64,000 nt of DNA, taken from an uncultured Lachnospiraceae bacterium. Lineage in GTDB: Bacteria > Bacillota > Clostridia > Lachnospirales > Lachnospiraceae. The stretch spans positions 210,007-274,006 of the forward strand of contig CANRPO010000001.1 in assembly GCA_947632515.1 (NCBI GenBank), written 5' to 3'. Positions within the stretch are counted from its first letter, which is position 1. Each line of letters opens with the position of its first letter. Shown in pieces: positions 48,330-56,886 of the stretch. The notes under the pieces were generated by a model. It did not search any database. It was not told the DNA's origin and saw nothing but the letters and a program-made list of their open reading frames with translations. Both the position numbers and the translations under genes were made by a program.

Positions 48330-49193
48330 ATGAGATTTGTTGTGGTGACAGGCATGAGCGGCGCGGGCAAGAGAACCGCCATGAAAATGTTGGAGGACGT
48401 GGGATTCTACTGCGTGGATAACCTTCCGGTGCCTCTGATCGAGAAGTTTGTGGAGTTGGTCGCAACGCCGAACGGTGAGATCAATAAAGTGGCGCTGGGG
48501 TTGGACGTGCGCGCCGACCAGCCCTTTGGCGACGCGCAGCGCATTCTGGACAAGCTGCGGGAGAACGGTTATCTGTTTGAGATCCTTTTTCTGGAGGCGA
48601 GCGATTCCGTCCTTCTCAAGCGTTACAAAGAGACGCGGCGGCTGCATCCGCTGTCTCCTGACGGCCGCGTGGAGGAGGGCGTGCACAAGGAGCGCGACAT
48701 TCTGCAGGCAATCAAGAAGAAGGCGGACTATGTCATCGACACGTCGAATCTCCTGACAAGAGAGCTGAAGGAGGAGATCGACCATATTTTTGTGCGCAAC
48801 GAAGAGTACAATTCGCTGATGGTCACGATCCTGTCCTTTGGATTTAAAAACGGGATCCCTGCGGACGCCGATCTGGTATTCGACGTCAGGTTCCTGCCCA
48901 ATCCGTTCTATATCGACGAGCTGAAACATAAGACGGGCGACGACAGAGAAGTGCGGGACTATGTGATGAGTTTCCCGGAGGCGGGGATCTTCCTAGGTAA
49001 GCTGTCGGACATGCTGGATTTTCTGATTCCGAACTATGTCAAGGAAGGCAAGCACCAGCTTGTGATCGGGATCGGCTGCACGGGCGGCAAGCACAGGAGC
49101 GTCACGCTGGCGAACGAGCTTTACGCCAAGATGAAGGATCACGGCAATTACGGTACGAAACTGTACCACAGGGATATGAAACAGGGAGTGTAA
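48330..49193 (+). CDS. rapZ: RapZ/YvcJ-family nucleotide-binding protein
   Basis: A 287-residue P-loop protein of the RapZ/YvcJ family. In E. coli RapZ is the RNase E adaptor for GlmZ; in Bacillus YvcJ binds GTP and affects competence. It has GFYCVDNLPVPLIEKF, a Walker-B-like LGLDVR, and the C-terminal IGCTGGKHRSVTLANELYAK (the GlcN6P-binding domain). The P-loop reads GMSGAGKRTA, with Arg where Ser or Thr is expected after GK. GGAGACGG precedes the ATG, and the stop is 1 base before whiA. Confidence 0.92.
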   Translation: MRFVVVTGMSGAGKRTAMKMLEDVGFYCVDNLPVPLIEKFVELVATPNGEINKVALGLDVRADQPFGDAQRILDKLRENGYLFEILFLEASDSVLLKRYKETRRLHPLSPDGRVEEGVHKERDILQAIKKKADYVIDTSNLLTRELKEEIDHIFVRNEEYNSLMVTILSFGFKNGIPADADLVFDVRFLPNPFYIDELKHKTGDDREVRDYVMSFPEAGIFLGKLSDMLDFLIPNYVKEGKHQLVIGIGCTGGKHRSVTLANELYAKMKDHGNYGTKLYHRDMKQGV

Positions 49194-49194
49194 C

Positions 49195-50100
49195 ATGTCT
49201 TTTTCGGGAGCGGTGAAAGAAGAACTTGCGGCGCAGATCAATCCCGCGAGACATTGTCAGCTGGCGGAGTTGGCGGCTCTGTTTCATTTCAGCGGAGGTA
49301 TCTGCGGGAACGGCGCTCATTTGCGTCTGGATACGGAAAATGAGGCAGTCGCGAAAAAGTGCTTTACATTACTCAAAAAAGCATTTAATATAGATAATGT
49401 TGTGACGGGTGTAAAGGACAGATTGATACCCGACGATGAGTCCGAGGCGAAGGTGATACAGGCGCTGCACCTCGGCGGAGAAGAGGGCGGACCGATCGCG
49501 CTGCATACGCCGGTCAGCGCGCTGCTCATTAAGAACTCCTGCTGTGCGCGGGCCTATCTCAGAGGCGCGTTTCTGAGCGTCGGCTCCATGAGCGATCCGG
49601 AGAAGAGTTATCATCTGGAATTTGTCTGCACGGAGAGAGCGCAGGCGGAACAGCTTAGAGATATTATTCTGGAATTTGAGATAGAGGCGAAAGTGATCAG
49701 GCGCAAGAAGTACGATGTGGTGTACCTGAAAGAGGGATCAGGCATTGTAGATCTCCTCAACGTTATGGGTGCGCATGTATCGTTGATGAACTTGGAAAAT
49801 CTGAGGATCGTCAAAGGAATGCGCAACTCCATCAACAGACGCGTGAACTGCGAGACGGCGAACATATCCAAGACCGTCACGGCAGCCTCCAAACAGATAG
49901 AAGATATTCTTCTGATCAGAGATAAATACGGCTTTGAAAATCTGCCGGATAACTTGCGGCAGATGGCTGAGATCCGGCTGGAATATCCCGACGCCGCGCT
50001 GAAAGAGCTGGGCGGATATTTGGAGCCGGAAGTAGGAAAATCGGGCGTAAATCACAGATTGCGCAGACTGAGCGAGATTGCTGATGGTATTAGGTCATAG
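49195..50100 (+). CDS. whiA: DNA-binding protein WhiA
   Basis: A 301-residue WhiA: an N-terminal LAGLIDADG-homing-endonuclease-like part without nuclease activity (SFSGAVKEELAAQI; FLSVGSMSDPEKSYHLEF) and a C-terminal helix-turn-helix (RVNCETANISKTVTAASKQI; LRQMAEIRLEYPDAALKELG). It influences cell division and chromosome segregation in Bacillota and sporulation in actinomycetes. The rapZ-whiA-crh linkage is conserved, although glmR (yvcK), which sits between them in Bacillus, is absent here. Confidence 0.95.
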   Translation: MSFSGAVKEELAAQINPARHCQLAELAALFHFSGGICGNGAHLRLDTENEAVAKKCFTLLKKAFNIDNVVTGVKDRLIPDDESEAKVIQALHLGGEEGGPIALHTPVSALLIKNSCCARAYLRGAFLSVGSMSDPEKSYHLEFVCTERAQAEQLRDIILEFEIEAKVIRRKKYDVVYLKEGSGIVDLLNVMGAHVSLMNLENLRIVKGMRNSINRRVNCETANISKTVTAASKQIEDILLIRDKYGFENLPDNLRQMAEIRLEYPDAALKELGGYLEPEVGKSGVNHRLRRLSEIADGIRS

Positions 50101-50115
50101 AAGGAGGAGAATATT

Positions 50116-50370
50116 ATGATACAAAAAGCGATCCAGATTAAACTGGAGACGGGCCTGGAGGCCAGACCGGTTGCAATGCTTGTGCAGGTGGCAAGCCAGT
50201 TTGACAGTTCCGTGTACATCAATGTGAACGACAGAAAAGTCAACGCAAAGAGCATTATGGGTATGATGAGTCTCGGACTTGCCAGCGGCGAAGAGATCAA
50301 TGTGACCGCTGACGGCGAAGACGAGCAGACCGCGATCGAGGAGATTGAGAAATTTTTGAGCGGAAAATAG
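50116..50370 (+). CDS. crh: Crh-like HPr paralogue (Glu15, Ser46)
   Basis: An 84-residue HPr-fold protein. The phosphotransfer site that is His15 in HPr is Glu15 here (GLEARPVAML), so it cannot carry PTS phosphate. The regulatory serine is intact: Ser46 in KVNAKSIMGMMSLG. Bacillus Crh has Gln15 and acts only in catabolite repression as P-Ser-Crh with CcpA; position and sequence suggest the same role. It lies 15 bases after whiA behind AAGGAGGAG. HprK, the enzyme that modifies Ser46, is encoded about 4 kb upstream on the same strand. Confidence 0.85.
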   Translation: MIQKAIQIKLETGLEARPVAMLVQVASQFDSSVYINVNDRKVNAKSIMGMMSLGLASGEEINVTADGEDEQTAIEEIEKFLSGK

Positions 50371-50414
50371 GCAGACCGGGTCATTGTCTGACATTTTGAT
50401 AAGGCAGAATACGA

Positions 50415-50449
50415 GGGGCATATCACACGCTGCGATATGTCCCGTTTTT
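50415..50449 (+). terminator. terminator after the crh-like gene
   Basis: GGGGCATATC (50415-50424) pairs with GATATGTCCC (50434-50443) with one G-T pair, followed by GTTTTTA. It closes the hprK-to-crh unit. Confidence 0.85.
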
Positions 50450-50461
50450 AATGATTCTTTG

Positions 50462-50490
50462 TTGCTTACGCCGTGCGGGAGTGCTAAAAT
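50462..50490 (+). promoter_or_regulatory. promoter of the lipid kinase gene
   Basis: TTGCTT (50462-50467), a 17-base spacer and TAAAAT (50485-50490). It lies 28 bases before the chosen ATG. Confidence 0.6.
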
Positions 50491-50517
50491 ATGAGACATA
50501 CGGAGGCGGCGTCAGAC

Positions 50518-51417
50518 ATGAATCAAAAGATGCTTTTTATCTATAATCCAAGGGCGGGCAAAGCGCAGATCAGGAGTAATCTGTTGGACATCATCGATAT
50601 ATTTGTGAAGGCGGGTTACGAGGTGACTGCCTATCCGACGCAAGCCGCAGGCGACGCGATCAAGGCCGTGAAGGAGCGGCGCGCAGGCTATGACATTGTG
50701 GCTTGCAGCGGCGGGGACGGAACCTTGGACGAGGTAGTGACGGGCATGATGCAATGCGACGAAGTGGTGCCGATCGGTTATGTCCCCGCAGGCAGCACCA
50801 ACGATTTTGCCAACAGTCTCGGGATTCCCAAGAATATGATCAAGGCAGCCGATGTGGTCGTGAACGGCAGAGATTTTGCCTGCGACATCGGGAAATTTAA
50901 CAACAACAATTTCATCTATGTGGCGGCGTTTGGCATTTTCACAGATGTGTCTTACGAGACGAAGCAGGATGTGAAAAATGTTCTCGGACATGCGGCTTAT
51001 CTTCTGGAGGGCGTCAGAAGACTTCCGTCGATTCGTTCTTATCCGCTTAAGATTTCTTATGACGATCAGGTGATCGAGGGAGAATTTCTCTATGGCATGA
51101 TCACCAATTCGCTCTCCGTCGGAGGATTTCGCGGCATTACGGGACGGGATGTTCTGTTGGACGACGGGTTGTTCGAGGTGACGATGATCCGCAAACCGTC
51201 CAATCCGATGGATTTGAACAATATCATTGTCGCGCTGGCGGATAAGCGCGTGAAGTCGGAGCATATCTATTCCTTTAAGACGCCCCGGCTGACTGTGGAG
51301 AGCGAGGAGCCGCTGTCGTGGACGCTGGACGGGGAGTTCGGCGGGGAGCACACGCGGGCCGTGATCGAGAACAGACAGAAAGTGCTGCGGATCAGGATCC
51401 CGGACGACAGATCCTGA
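50518..51417 (+). CDS. diacylglycerol/sphingosine kinase-family lipid kinase
   Basis: A 299-residue DagK/YegS-type lipid kinase with IYNPRAGKAQ, the nucleotide loop ACSGGDGTLDEVVTGM and PAGSTNDFANSLGIP, and a C-terminal beta domain (GRDVLLDDGLFEVTMI). DgkB of this group phosphorylates diacylglycerol for phospholipid turnover; YegS acts on phosphatidylglycerol. The start at 50518 follows GGAGG; an upstream ATG at 50491 lies within the likely transcript start. Confidence 0.88.
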   Translation: MNQKMLFIYNPRAGKAQIRSNLLDIIDIFVKAGYEVTAYPTQAAGDAIKAVKERRAGYDIVACSGGDGTLDEVVTGMMQCDEVVPIGYVPAGSTNDFANSLGIPKNMIKAADVVVNGRDFACDIGKFNNNNFIYVAAFGIFTDVSYETKQDVKNVLGHAAYLLEGVRRLPSIRSYPLKISYDDQVIEGEFLYGMITNSLSVGGFRGITGRDVLLDDGLFEVTMIRKPSNPMDLNNIIVALADKRVKSEHIYSFKTPRLTVESEEPLSWTLDGEFGGEHTRAVIENRQKVLRIRIPDDRS

Positions 51418-51447
51418 AACGATTATCGATTATTTTATAGAATATAT

Positions 51448-51476
51448 TTGCGTCGAGTCAAGCTTTGCGGTATAAT
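51448..51476 (+). promoter_or_regulatory. fba promoter
   Basis: TTGCGT (51448-51453), a 17-base spacer and TATAAT (51471-51476). The leader holds an inverted repeat (ATAAGCC near 51490 with GGCTTAT near 51511) and shares a block with the hprK leader. Confidence 0.7.
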
Positions 51477-51553
51477 GTTCACGAAAGCAATAAGCCATGC
51501 GAAGACGCAGGGCTTATCACATAACTAAAATTATAAGAAAGGTGGTAAGAACA

Positions 51554-52522
51554 ATGCCATTAGTAACAACAACCGAAATGTTTAAGAAGGCGTACAATGG
51601 CGGCTATGCCGTTGGTGCGTTCAACGTAAACAACATGGAGATCGTTCAGGGTATCACAGAGGCGGCCGGTGAGCTGAACAGCCCCGTTATCCTGCAGGTT
51701 TCCAAGGGCGCGCGCGCTTACGCGAACCACACCTATCTGGTAAAGCTGGTGGAGGCTGCGGTGGAGGAGAATCCCCAGATCCCGATTGCGCTCCACTTGG
51801 ATCACGGCGATACGTTTGAGCTGTGCAAATCCTGTATCGACGGCGGTTTCACCTCCGTTATGATCGATGCGTCCTCCAAGTCTTTTGAGGATAATATCGC
51901 GCTGACAAAGCAGGTCGTAGAATATGCGCATGCCAACGGCGTAGTAGTTGAGGCTGAGCTTGGTACGCTGGCCGGCGTCGAGGATGAAGTGAAAGTAGAG
52001 GCAGGCAAGGAGATGTACACCCGCCCCGAGGAAGTGGAGGAGTTCGTTTCCAGAACGGGCTGCGACTCTCTGGCGATCGCGATTGGCACCTCTCACGGCG
52101 CATATAAGTTTACGGCGGCGCAGTGCACGAGAAATGCGGACGGCGTTCTGGTTCCGCCCCCGCTCCGTTTCGACGTGTTGGAGGAGTGCATCAAGCGTCT
52201 TCCCGGATTCCCCATCGTCCTGCACGGTTCTTCCTCCGTTCCGCAGGAGTTCGTCAAGATGGTAAACCAGTACGGCGGCAACATGCCCGACGCGGTAGGC
52301 ATTCCGGAAGAGCAGCTGCGTAAGGCTGCGGAGCTGGCTGTATGTAAGATCAACATCGATTCCGACATCCGTCTTGCGATGACAGGCAACATCCGCAAAT
52401 ACTTCGCGGAGCATCCGGATCACTTCGATCCCCGCCAGTATCTCAAACCGGCCCGTCAGGCTGTCAAGGACATGGTTGCCCACAAGATCAAGAATGTGCT
52501 TGGTTCCGACGGCAAGGCATAA
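51554..52522 (+). CDS. fba: class II fructose-1,6-bisphosphate aldolase
   Basis: A 322-residue zinc aldolase splitting fructose-1,6-bisphosphate to DHAP and glyceraldehyde-3-phosphate. The catalytic Asp and zinc His lie in ALHLDHGDTFE; VEAELGTLAGVEDEV, IAIGTSHGAYKF and VLHGSSSVPQEF supply further metal and phosphate contacts. The start at 51554 follows AAAGGTGG. It is monocistronic, with its own promoter and terminator. Confidence 0.95.
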   Translation: MPLVTTTEMFKKAYNGGYAVGAFNVNNMEIVQGITEAAGELNSPVILQVSKGARAYANHTYLVKLVEAAVEENPQIPIALHLDHGDTFELCKSCIDGGFTSVMIDASSKSFEDNIALTKQVVEYAHANGVVVEAELGTLAGVEDEVKVEAGKEMYTRPEEVEEFVSRTGCDSLAIAIGTSHGAYKFTAAQCTRNADGVLVPPPLRFDVLEECIKRLPGFPIVLHGSSSVPQEFVKMVNQYGGNMPDAVGIPEEQLRKAAELAVCKINIDSDIRLAMTGNIRKYFAEHPDHFDPRQYLKPARQAVKDMVAHKIKNVLGSDGKA

Positions 52523-52540
52523 GAACAGGAATGTATCAGA

Positions 52541-52572
52541 GAACCCCTTCCGCATGGAGGGGGTTCGTTTTC
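52541..52572 (+). terminator. fba terminator
   Basis: GAACCCC (52541-52547) with the inner TTCC pairs with GGAG and GGGGTTC (ending 52566), followed by GTTTT. Confidence 0.85.
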
Positions 52573-52641
52573 CGCAGAGAAAGCGGCTGCCCGGCATGTG
52601 GCATGAAGAAACGGATAAAATGCGAAACAGAGGATCGCCGA

Positions 52642-53259
52642 ATGAACATATATTTGCTGCGGCACGGAGAGACGGACTGGAATCGCGAGAGACGCATTCA
52701 AGGACGCACGGATATACAGATGAATGATACGGGGAGAATGCAGATCAGGCATGTGGCGGATGTCCTTGCCAATCTGCCTGTCAGTATTGAGGTGATCCTG
52801 TCGAGTCCTCTGTCCAGGGCGCGCGAGAGCGCGCAGATCGTCGCGGACAGATTATCCTATAAGCAGGAAGATATTGTGGTGGAACCGCTGCTGATCGAGC
52901 GCTGTTTCGGCGAGGGAGAAGGGCTTACGGAGGCGGAGCGGCAGGCCAGATTTCAAAATACGCCGTTCGGCCATCTCTATCCGGGTATGGAGACGCTAGA
53001 GGAAGTGCTGGCGAGAGGCCGCCGCGCGTTCGACAGGATCGTGGAGACGTATCGCGATAAGGAAAATGTGCTGGCGGTCTGTCACGGCGCGATCCTGTTC
53101 GCGATCATGTCCGCCGCCACGGACGGAAGGATCGTCTACTGGGGCGATCAGATCACACTGAAACAGGGCAATATCCATCTGCTCACATACCGGGACGGAA
53201 AGGTGGGGGCGGCACAGTACACTGAGGCGGAGCCGTTCTTTAAGGATGTCGGGATATGA
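52642..53259 (+). CDS. histidine phosphatase family protein
   Basis: A 205-residue phosphoglycerate-mutase-fold phosphatase with the RHG motif LLRHGETDWN, LSSPLSRARESAQIVA, ERCFGEGEGLTEAE and the second catalytic His in AVCHGAILFA. Substrates of this group range from sugar phosphates to alpha-ribazole phosphate; no cobalamin genes are nearby. The start at 52642 follows AGAGGAT; the frame is open upstream through the fba terminator, which argues against longer starts. Confidence 0.88.
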   Translation: MNIYLLRHGETDWNRERRIQGRTDIQMNDTGRMQIRHVADVLANLPVSIEVILSSPLSRARESAQIVADRLSYKQEDIVVEPLLIERCFGEGEGLTEAERQARFQNTPFGHLYPGMETLEEVLARGRRAFDRIVETYRDKENVLAVCHGAILFAIMSAATDGRIVYWGDQITLKQGNIHLLTYRDGKVGAAQYTEAEPFFKDVGI

Positions 53260-53336
53260 GATTGGATATGCCTATTGAATCAGATAATCTATCCCTCTGT
53301 AAGTTACCGTTTATGAAAAAAATAGGAAACTTCCGC

Positions 53337-54158
53337 TTATTTTGCGGGGATCTCCTTGTCCGCACGAAGGATGTGGTTGACTAACCAGCCAAGCAGGAAC
53401 TCTACCAGACTTTCCAGATATTCCTTGGGATCGCCGGGAATGTCTTTCATGTCAATTTCATTCAGACGGGCGATAAACGCCTCATGGGCCCGTTTCTGCG
53501 ATTCATATCCCTCGTAATGGATACTCTGCATATATTCTTCCTCGTCCGCAAAATGAAGTTTGGTGTAATCTTTTAGCTCTGTCAGTATCGCTGAAATCTT
53601 CTCGTACCCGTCTTCCGGGACATAGGAACGCACCAGATGATTAGCTCGCTCCGCGATTTCAAATAAGATCCGATGCTCTTTGTCTATAATGTCGATTCCC
53701 GTTTCATATTCTGGCACAAACTCGCAAGGATTTTCCCGCAGCATCCACTCTTCCAAGGGCGGCAGTTTCCCGATCATACTATCGCTCCCGATAATATGCT
53801 GATAGAGCCACTTTGCCAGAAAAGTGATCAATTCCTCCATGGCTTTTATCTGCGACTCAAATTCATCGATATTCTTTACGTCAATTTCTAATATTTTTTC
53901 CCGAAACATCATGTGCTGCGGGCGCTGCAAAATCAATTCCGGGTCCCTGATCTGCTGCATATAAGCTTCTTCGTAGGCAAAATGCCGATCCGCGTACGCC
54001 TCCAGCTCCGCAAGCAGTTCCTTGATGGCATAATACTGATCGCCCACATATTGATTCTGCAGAATATACAGACCTTTGTTCAGAAGTTCAAACAGATACC
54101 TGTGCTCCTTATCAATTTCTTCGATCCCGACAAGACAATCGTCCGTAAACAGAAACAT
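53337..54158 (-). CDS. tandem bacteriohemerythrin-like protein
   Basis: A 273-residue protein of two hemerythrin four-helix bundles, which bind O2 or handle iron or NO at a di-iron site. Domain 1 (about 1-135) has EIDKEHRYLFEL, HFAYEEAYM, QRPQHMMF and YQHIIGSD. Domain 2 (about 150-270) has DIIDKEHRILFEI, HFADEEEYM, QKRAHEAF and VNHILRAD. In both, the first His of the usual HxxxH pair is Gln, so each site lacks one canonical iron ligand. It is monocistronic, with a TATAAT near 54252-54257 on the minus strand. Confidence 0.88.
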   Translation of the reverse strand: MFLFTDDCLVGIEEIDKEHRYLFELLNKGLYILQNQYVGDQYYAIKELLAELEAYADRHFAYEEAYMQQIRDPELILQRPQHMMFREKILEIDVKNIDEFESQIKAMEELITFLAKWLYQHIIGSDSMIGKLPPLEEWMLRENPCEFVPEYETGIDIIDKEHRILFEIAERANHLVRSYVPEDGYEKISAILTELKDYTKLHFADEEEYMQSIHYEGYESQKRAHEAFIARLNEIDMKDIPGDPKEYLESLVEFLLGWLVNHILRADKEIPAK

Positions 54159-54325
54159 ATCCTACCCCTCCTGATTCTCTCTCTTTGCTGCCAAAAGTTT
54201 CCCCTTCCCTGCATGAAAAGGTTTTTTTCTCATTTTGTTTCCAGTTTTTTCATTATAACACATTGGGAATAAAGTTGGGATATAAATTTATCTTTTTGGA
54301 CCATTTTTGGGATCGAAAGCCGCGC

Positions 54326-55396
54326 TCATTTTTCCTGACTTTCCTCGTCGGGAAAATACGGATGGACATATTTTGCGAGAAATGCCTGTATTGTCCCGTA
54401 ATATGCCTCCGGGTCTTTGTCCTGCGGCTGTCCGTGCCCCGCGCCGTCTATGATGAGCAGCTCTTTCGGGCAGGACGCGGCGGCGTACAGATCTTTGGAC
54501 ATCTGCACGGCTATCATGGCATCGGCGGAGCCGTGGATAAAAAGCGTCGGCGTATGGCTCCTTGCGACTGCGTCTATCGCGGAGGCATCCGACAGATCGT
54601 ATCCGCCCCGCATAAGCAGCGCAAGGCGGGCGGAATCCACCAGCGGGAACGCCGGAAGATAGAACCAGTCCTTTATTTTATCGCCGAACATGGAATAGGC
54701 GTCTGTGTAAGCGCTGTCTGAGATGACGGCGGCGATATGTTCCGATACGTCTTCCTCTCCCGTCATCATGAGCGCAGTGGCGGCTCCCATAGACTGGCCG
54801 TGGATCACGATCCTGGCGTCGGCGTCCTGACGCAGTATGTAATCGATCCACAGATTGCAGTCGTAGTGATCCGTCAGGCCCATGCCGATAAAATCCCCTT
54901 CGCTCTCGCCCTGGCAGCGCAGATCGGGAACGATCACATGATACCCCATGCTGTGATACCAGCGGGCGAACGGGTACATCTCCTCCTTCCAGCCCGTGTA
55001 GCCGTGCAGCACGAGGGCCCATTTGTGGGTATCTGAACTGGCGGCCGTGTTGTCCGCGGAATTTGTATAGACCCCATTTTCCGTGACCGGCGGATCAAAC
55101 TCCGTGGCGACAAGCGTATAGCCGTCTGCGGTCACAGCCCGGAGCGTTCGGCTTTCCGCTGCGGCAAGCCATTCTTCGGTTTCGTTCAGCGCCAGTTGGC
55201 GGTTCACCTGAATGTCCGAGGTCTGCACCTGCGCGGCGTAGCTCTCATCCGTGATCCGCTGGAAGGATTTCAGCTTTCGCATGAAGGAAGGCACGAGAGC
55301 CGCGCTCACCAGAAAATTCACCAGAATAACGTACAATGCGGCTGACAGAAATATGATAATACATAGGGCGGTAAAGATTTTTCGTTTCCTCGTCAA
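54326..55396 (-). CDS. membrane-anchored alpha/beta hydrolase
   Basis: A 356-residue alpha/beta hydrolase with an N-terminal helix (IFTALCIIIFLSAALYVILV) placing the enzyme outside the membrane. Catalytic residues are Ser in VIHGQSMGAATAL, Asp in FIHGSADAMI and His in IDGAGHGQPQ; the oxyanion strand is ALVLHGYTGWKEEM. This is the common clostridial "alpha/beta hydrolase, BAAT/DUF1749-like" type of unknown substrate, probably an ester or peptide. The start is TTG at 55396, with AAAGGAT upstream. Confidence 0.85.
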   Translation of the reverse strand: MTRKRKIFTALCIIIFLSAALYVILVNFLVSAALVPSFMRKLKSFQRITDESYAAQVQTSDIQVNRQLALNETEEWLAAAESRTLRAVTADGYTLVATEFDPPVTENGVYTNSADNTAASSDTHKWALVLHGYTGWKEEMYPFARWYHSMGYHVIVPDLRCQGESEGDFIGMGLTDHYDCNLWIDYILRQDADARIVIHGQSMGAATALMMTGEEDVSEHIAAVISDSAYTDAYSMFGDKIKDWFYLPAFPLVDSARLALLMRGGYDLSDASAIDAVARSHTPTLFIHGSADAMIAVQMSKDLYAAASCPKELLIIDGAGHGQPQDKDPEAYYGTIQAFLAKYVHPYFPDEESQEK

Positions 55397-55755
55397 ATTT
55401 ATCAGATCCTTTGCAGAGTATACCGTATCTTTATTGTACTATATATCGGAATTTCATGCCAGCCGTATTGTATTGTCAGGAATGCCGTTTTTTTCCGGTT
55501 TGTTTATCATTCCCTTTTCATCAACACTGCTGCCCGCAGCGGGCCGATTGATCTTCCGCGCAAAACTGATTGAAAAGCACTTCCTGAAATTCATGGAAAA
55601 CAGGAGCTTTTTTTGATAAAATAATTATTGTTAAAAACGCTAAATCGAAGTTTCGGAGAATCATATAATGCAAAAATATAACCTTCTGAAATAGAAATAT
55701 ATAAATTAAAAGGCAAACTGTTGGATTGAGAATCAGGATCTGTGAGGAAGAAGTA
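55397..55755. other. intergenic, AT-rich, no gene seen
   Basis: There is no supported gene. A weak stem (TCCTG near 55581 with CAGGA near 55602) followed by CTTTTTTT could act as a plus-strand terminator. Base composition drops to AT-rich from about 55.6 kb, marking the left border of the island that runs to about 59.2 kb. Confidence 0.5.
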
Positions 55756-56053
55756 ATGACAGTCAAATATAGAAAAGCAGAGCCAAATGATATGGAAGAA
55801 ATATAAAGATGAGCCATTTTATATCGTACATAGACTTTGCGTGAATCCGGCTTTTCAAAATAAAGGAATTGCTAAATCCACACTATTATATATCGAAAAG
55901 CAATTAAAGGAAAAAGGCATTCATGCAATTCGATTAGATGTATTCTCGAATAACCCATTTGCATTAAGACTGTATAATTCTTTGGGTTACTCGAAGGTTG
56001 GTCATGCTGACTGGCGAAAAGGGAAATTTTTTTTGATGGAAAAGTGTTTCTAG
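55756..56053 (+). pseudogene. GNAT acetyltransferase, internally deleted
   Basis: An ATG at 55756 after GAGGAAGAAG starts VKYRKAEPNDMEEI, the normal GNAT N-terminus, but TAA follows at codon 17. In another frame the C-terminal half continues: EPFYIVHRLCVNPAFQNKGI (the acetyl-CoA loop), then RLDVFSNNPFALRLYNSLGY to the stop at 56053. About 50-60 residues between are missing. Not expected to be active. Confidence 0.7.
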
Positions 56054-56083
56054 CTGTATGCTTAATTTATTGGAGAGAAAACG

Positions 56084-56533
56084 ATGCGCTTTAATTGGAT
56101 TAACCGGATCAATATGGCGGCGGTGATATGGCTTATTTTAATCAATGTAATCGTTGCGCGAAAAGGGTTGTCGGATGATTTTAACAGCAAACATTTGGTG
56201 GTCAATATCTTTGAACAAATCGGAAGATATGGGTGTATGGCTCTTATGATTCTTCCTGTTTTTACAAAAGGTTGGGAATTTGGTTTTGGCTCGGTAGCGG
56301 AAATGCTCATTTGGATATGCTTAACGGCATTGTTGTTGGCAATTTACAGTTTTCTTTGGGGTAAAAAGGCAAATGGCGGAGTGTTCGTTCTCTACGGATT
56401 AGCATTGGTTCCCGCCGTTTTGTTCTTGTTGAACGGTATTTTACTTTGTCATCCGGCTTTGATCGCTGCCTCATTGGTTTTTGGGATTTCGCATTTTCTC
56501 ATTGTCAAAGAAAATACTTGCAAAGATTTATGA
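56084..56533 (+). CDS. four-helix membrane protein, unknown function
   Basis: A 149-residue protein with four predicted helices (AAVIWLILINVIVA; YGCMALMILPVF; AEMLIWICLTALLLAIYSF; LYGLALVPAVLFLLNGILL and a terminal one). No domain was recognised. GGAGAG precedes the ATG. AT-rich codon use matches the island. Confidence 0.65.
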   Translation: MRFNWINRINMAAVIWLILINVIVARKGLSDDFNSKHLVVNIFEQIGRYGCMALMILPVFTKGWEFGFGSVAEMLIWICLTALLLAIYSFLWGKKANGGVFVLYGLALVPAVLFLLNGILLCHPALIAASLVFGISHFLIVKENTCKDL

Positions 56534-56560
56534 TTCAGGGAAAGTAAGACAGAAAGTATT

Positions 56561-56785
56561 TTGCTGACTATTTTTGTTTTGCCGGAACTCCATGGAAAAG
56601 GTATCGGAAGAAAAATCATAAATACATTGGAGCAGGATGAGTTTTATGTAAGAGCAACTCGGATTGAGATACCGACATCTATTATACCATATCCGATGAG
56701 GAGTTATTTGTTTTTAAGCGAAAAAGAATCCCGTATTTATGCGGGCTCTGGCGTTTTGCAAACGCCTAGTAGAAATAGAAAGTAA
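56561..56785 (+). pseudogene. second GNAT acetyltransferase fragment
   Basis: The frame contains FVLPELHGKGIGRKIINTLE, a clear GNAT acetyl-CoA-binding segment, and RATRIEIPTSI, but lacks the N-terminal half and loses the family's sequence after about residue 45. No ribosome-binding site precedes the TTG. A decayed relative of a different GNAT subfamily from the one at 55756. Confidence 0.65.
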
Positions 56786-56886
56786 GATGTGAGTTAAGAT
56801 TTTCAGAACCTTTATGTTCTTTGTTAGGAAGTGTATAATCCGGATTTCTGGATAATTAAATTTATCAATTTGAATCTAAAATATGA

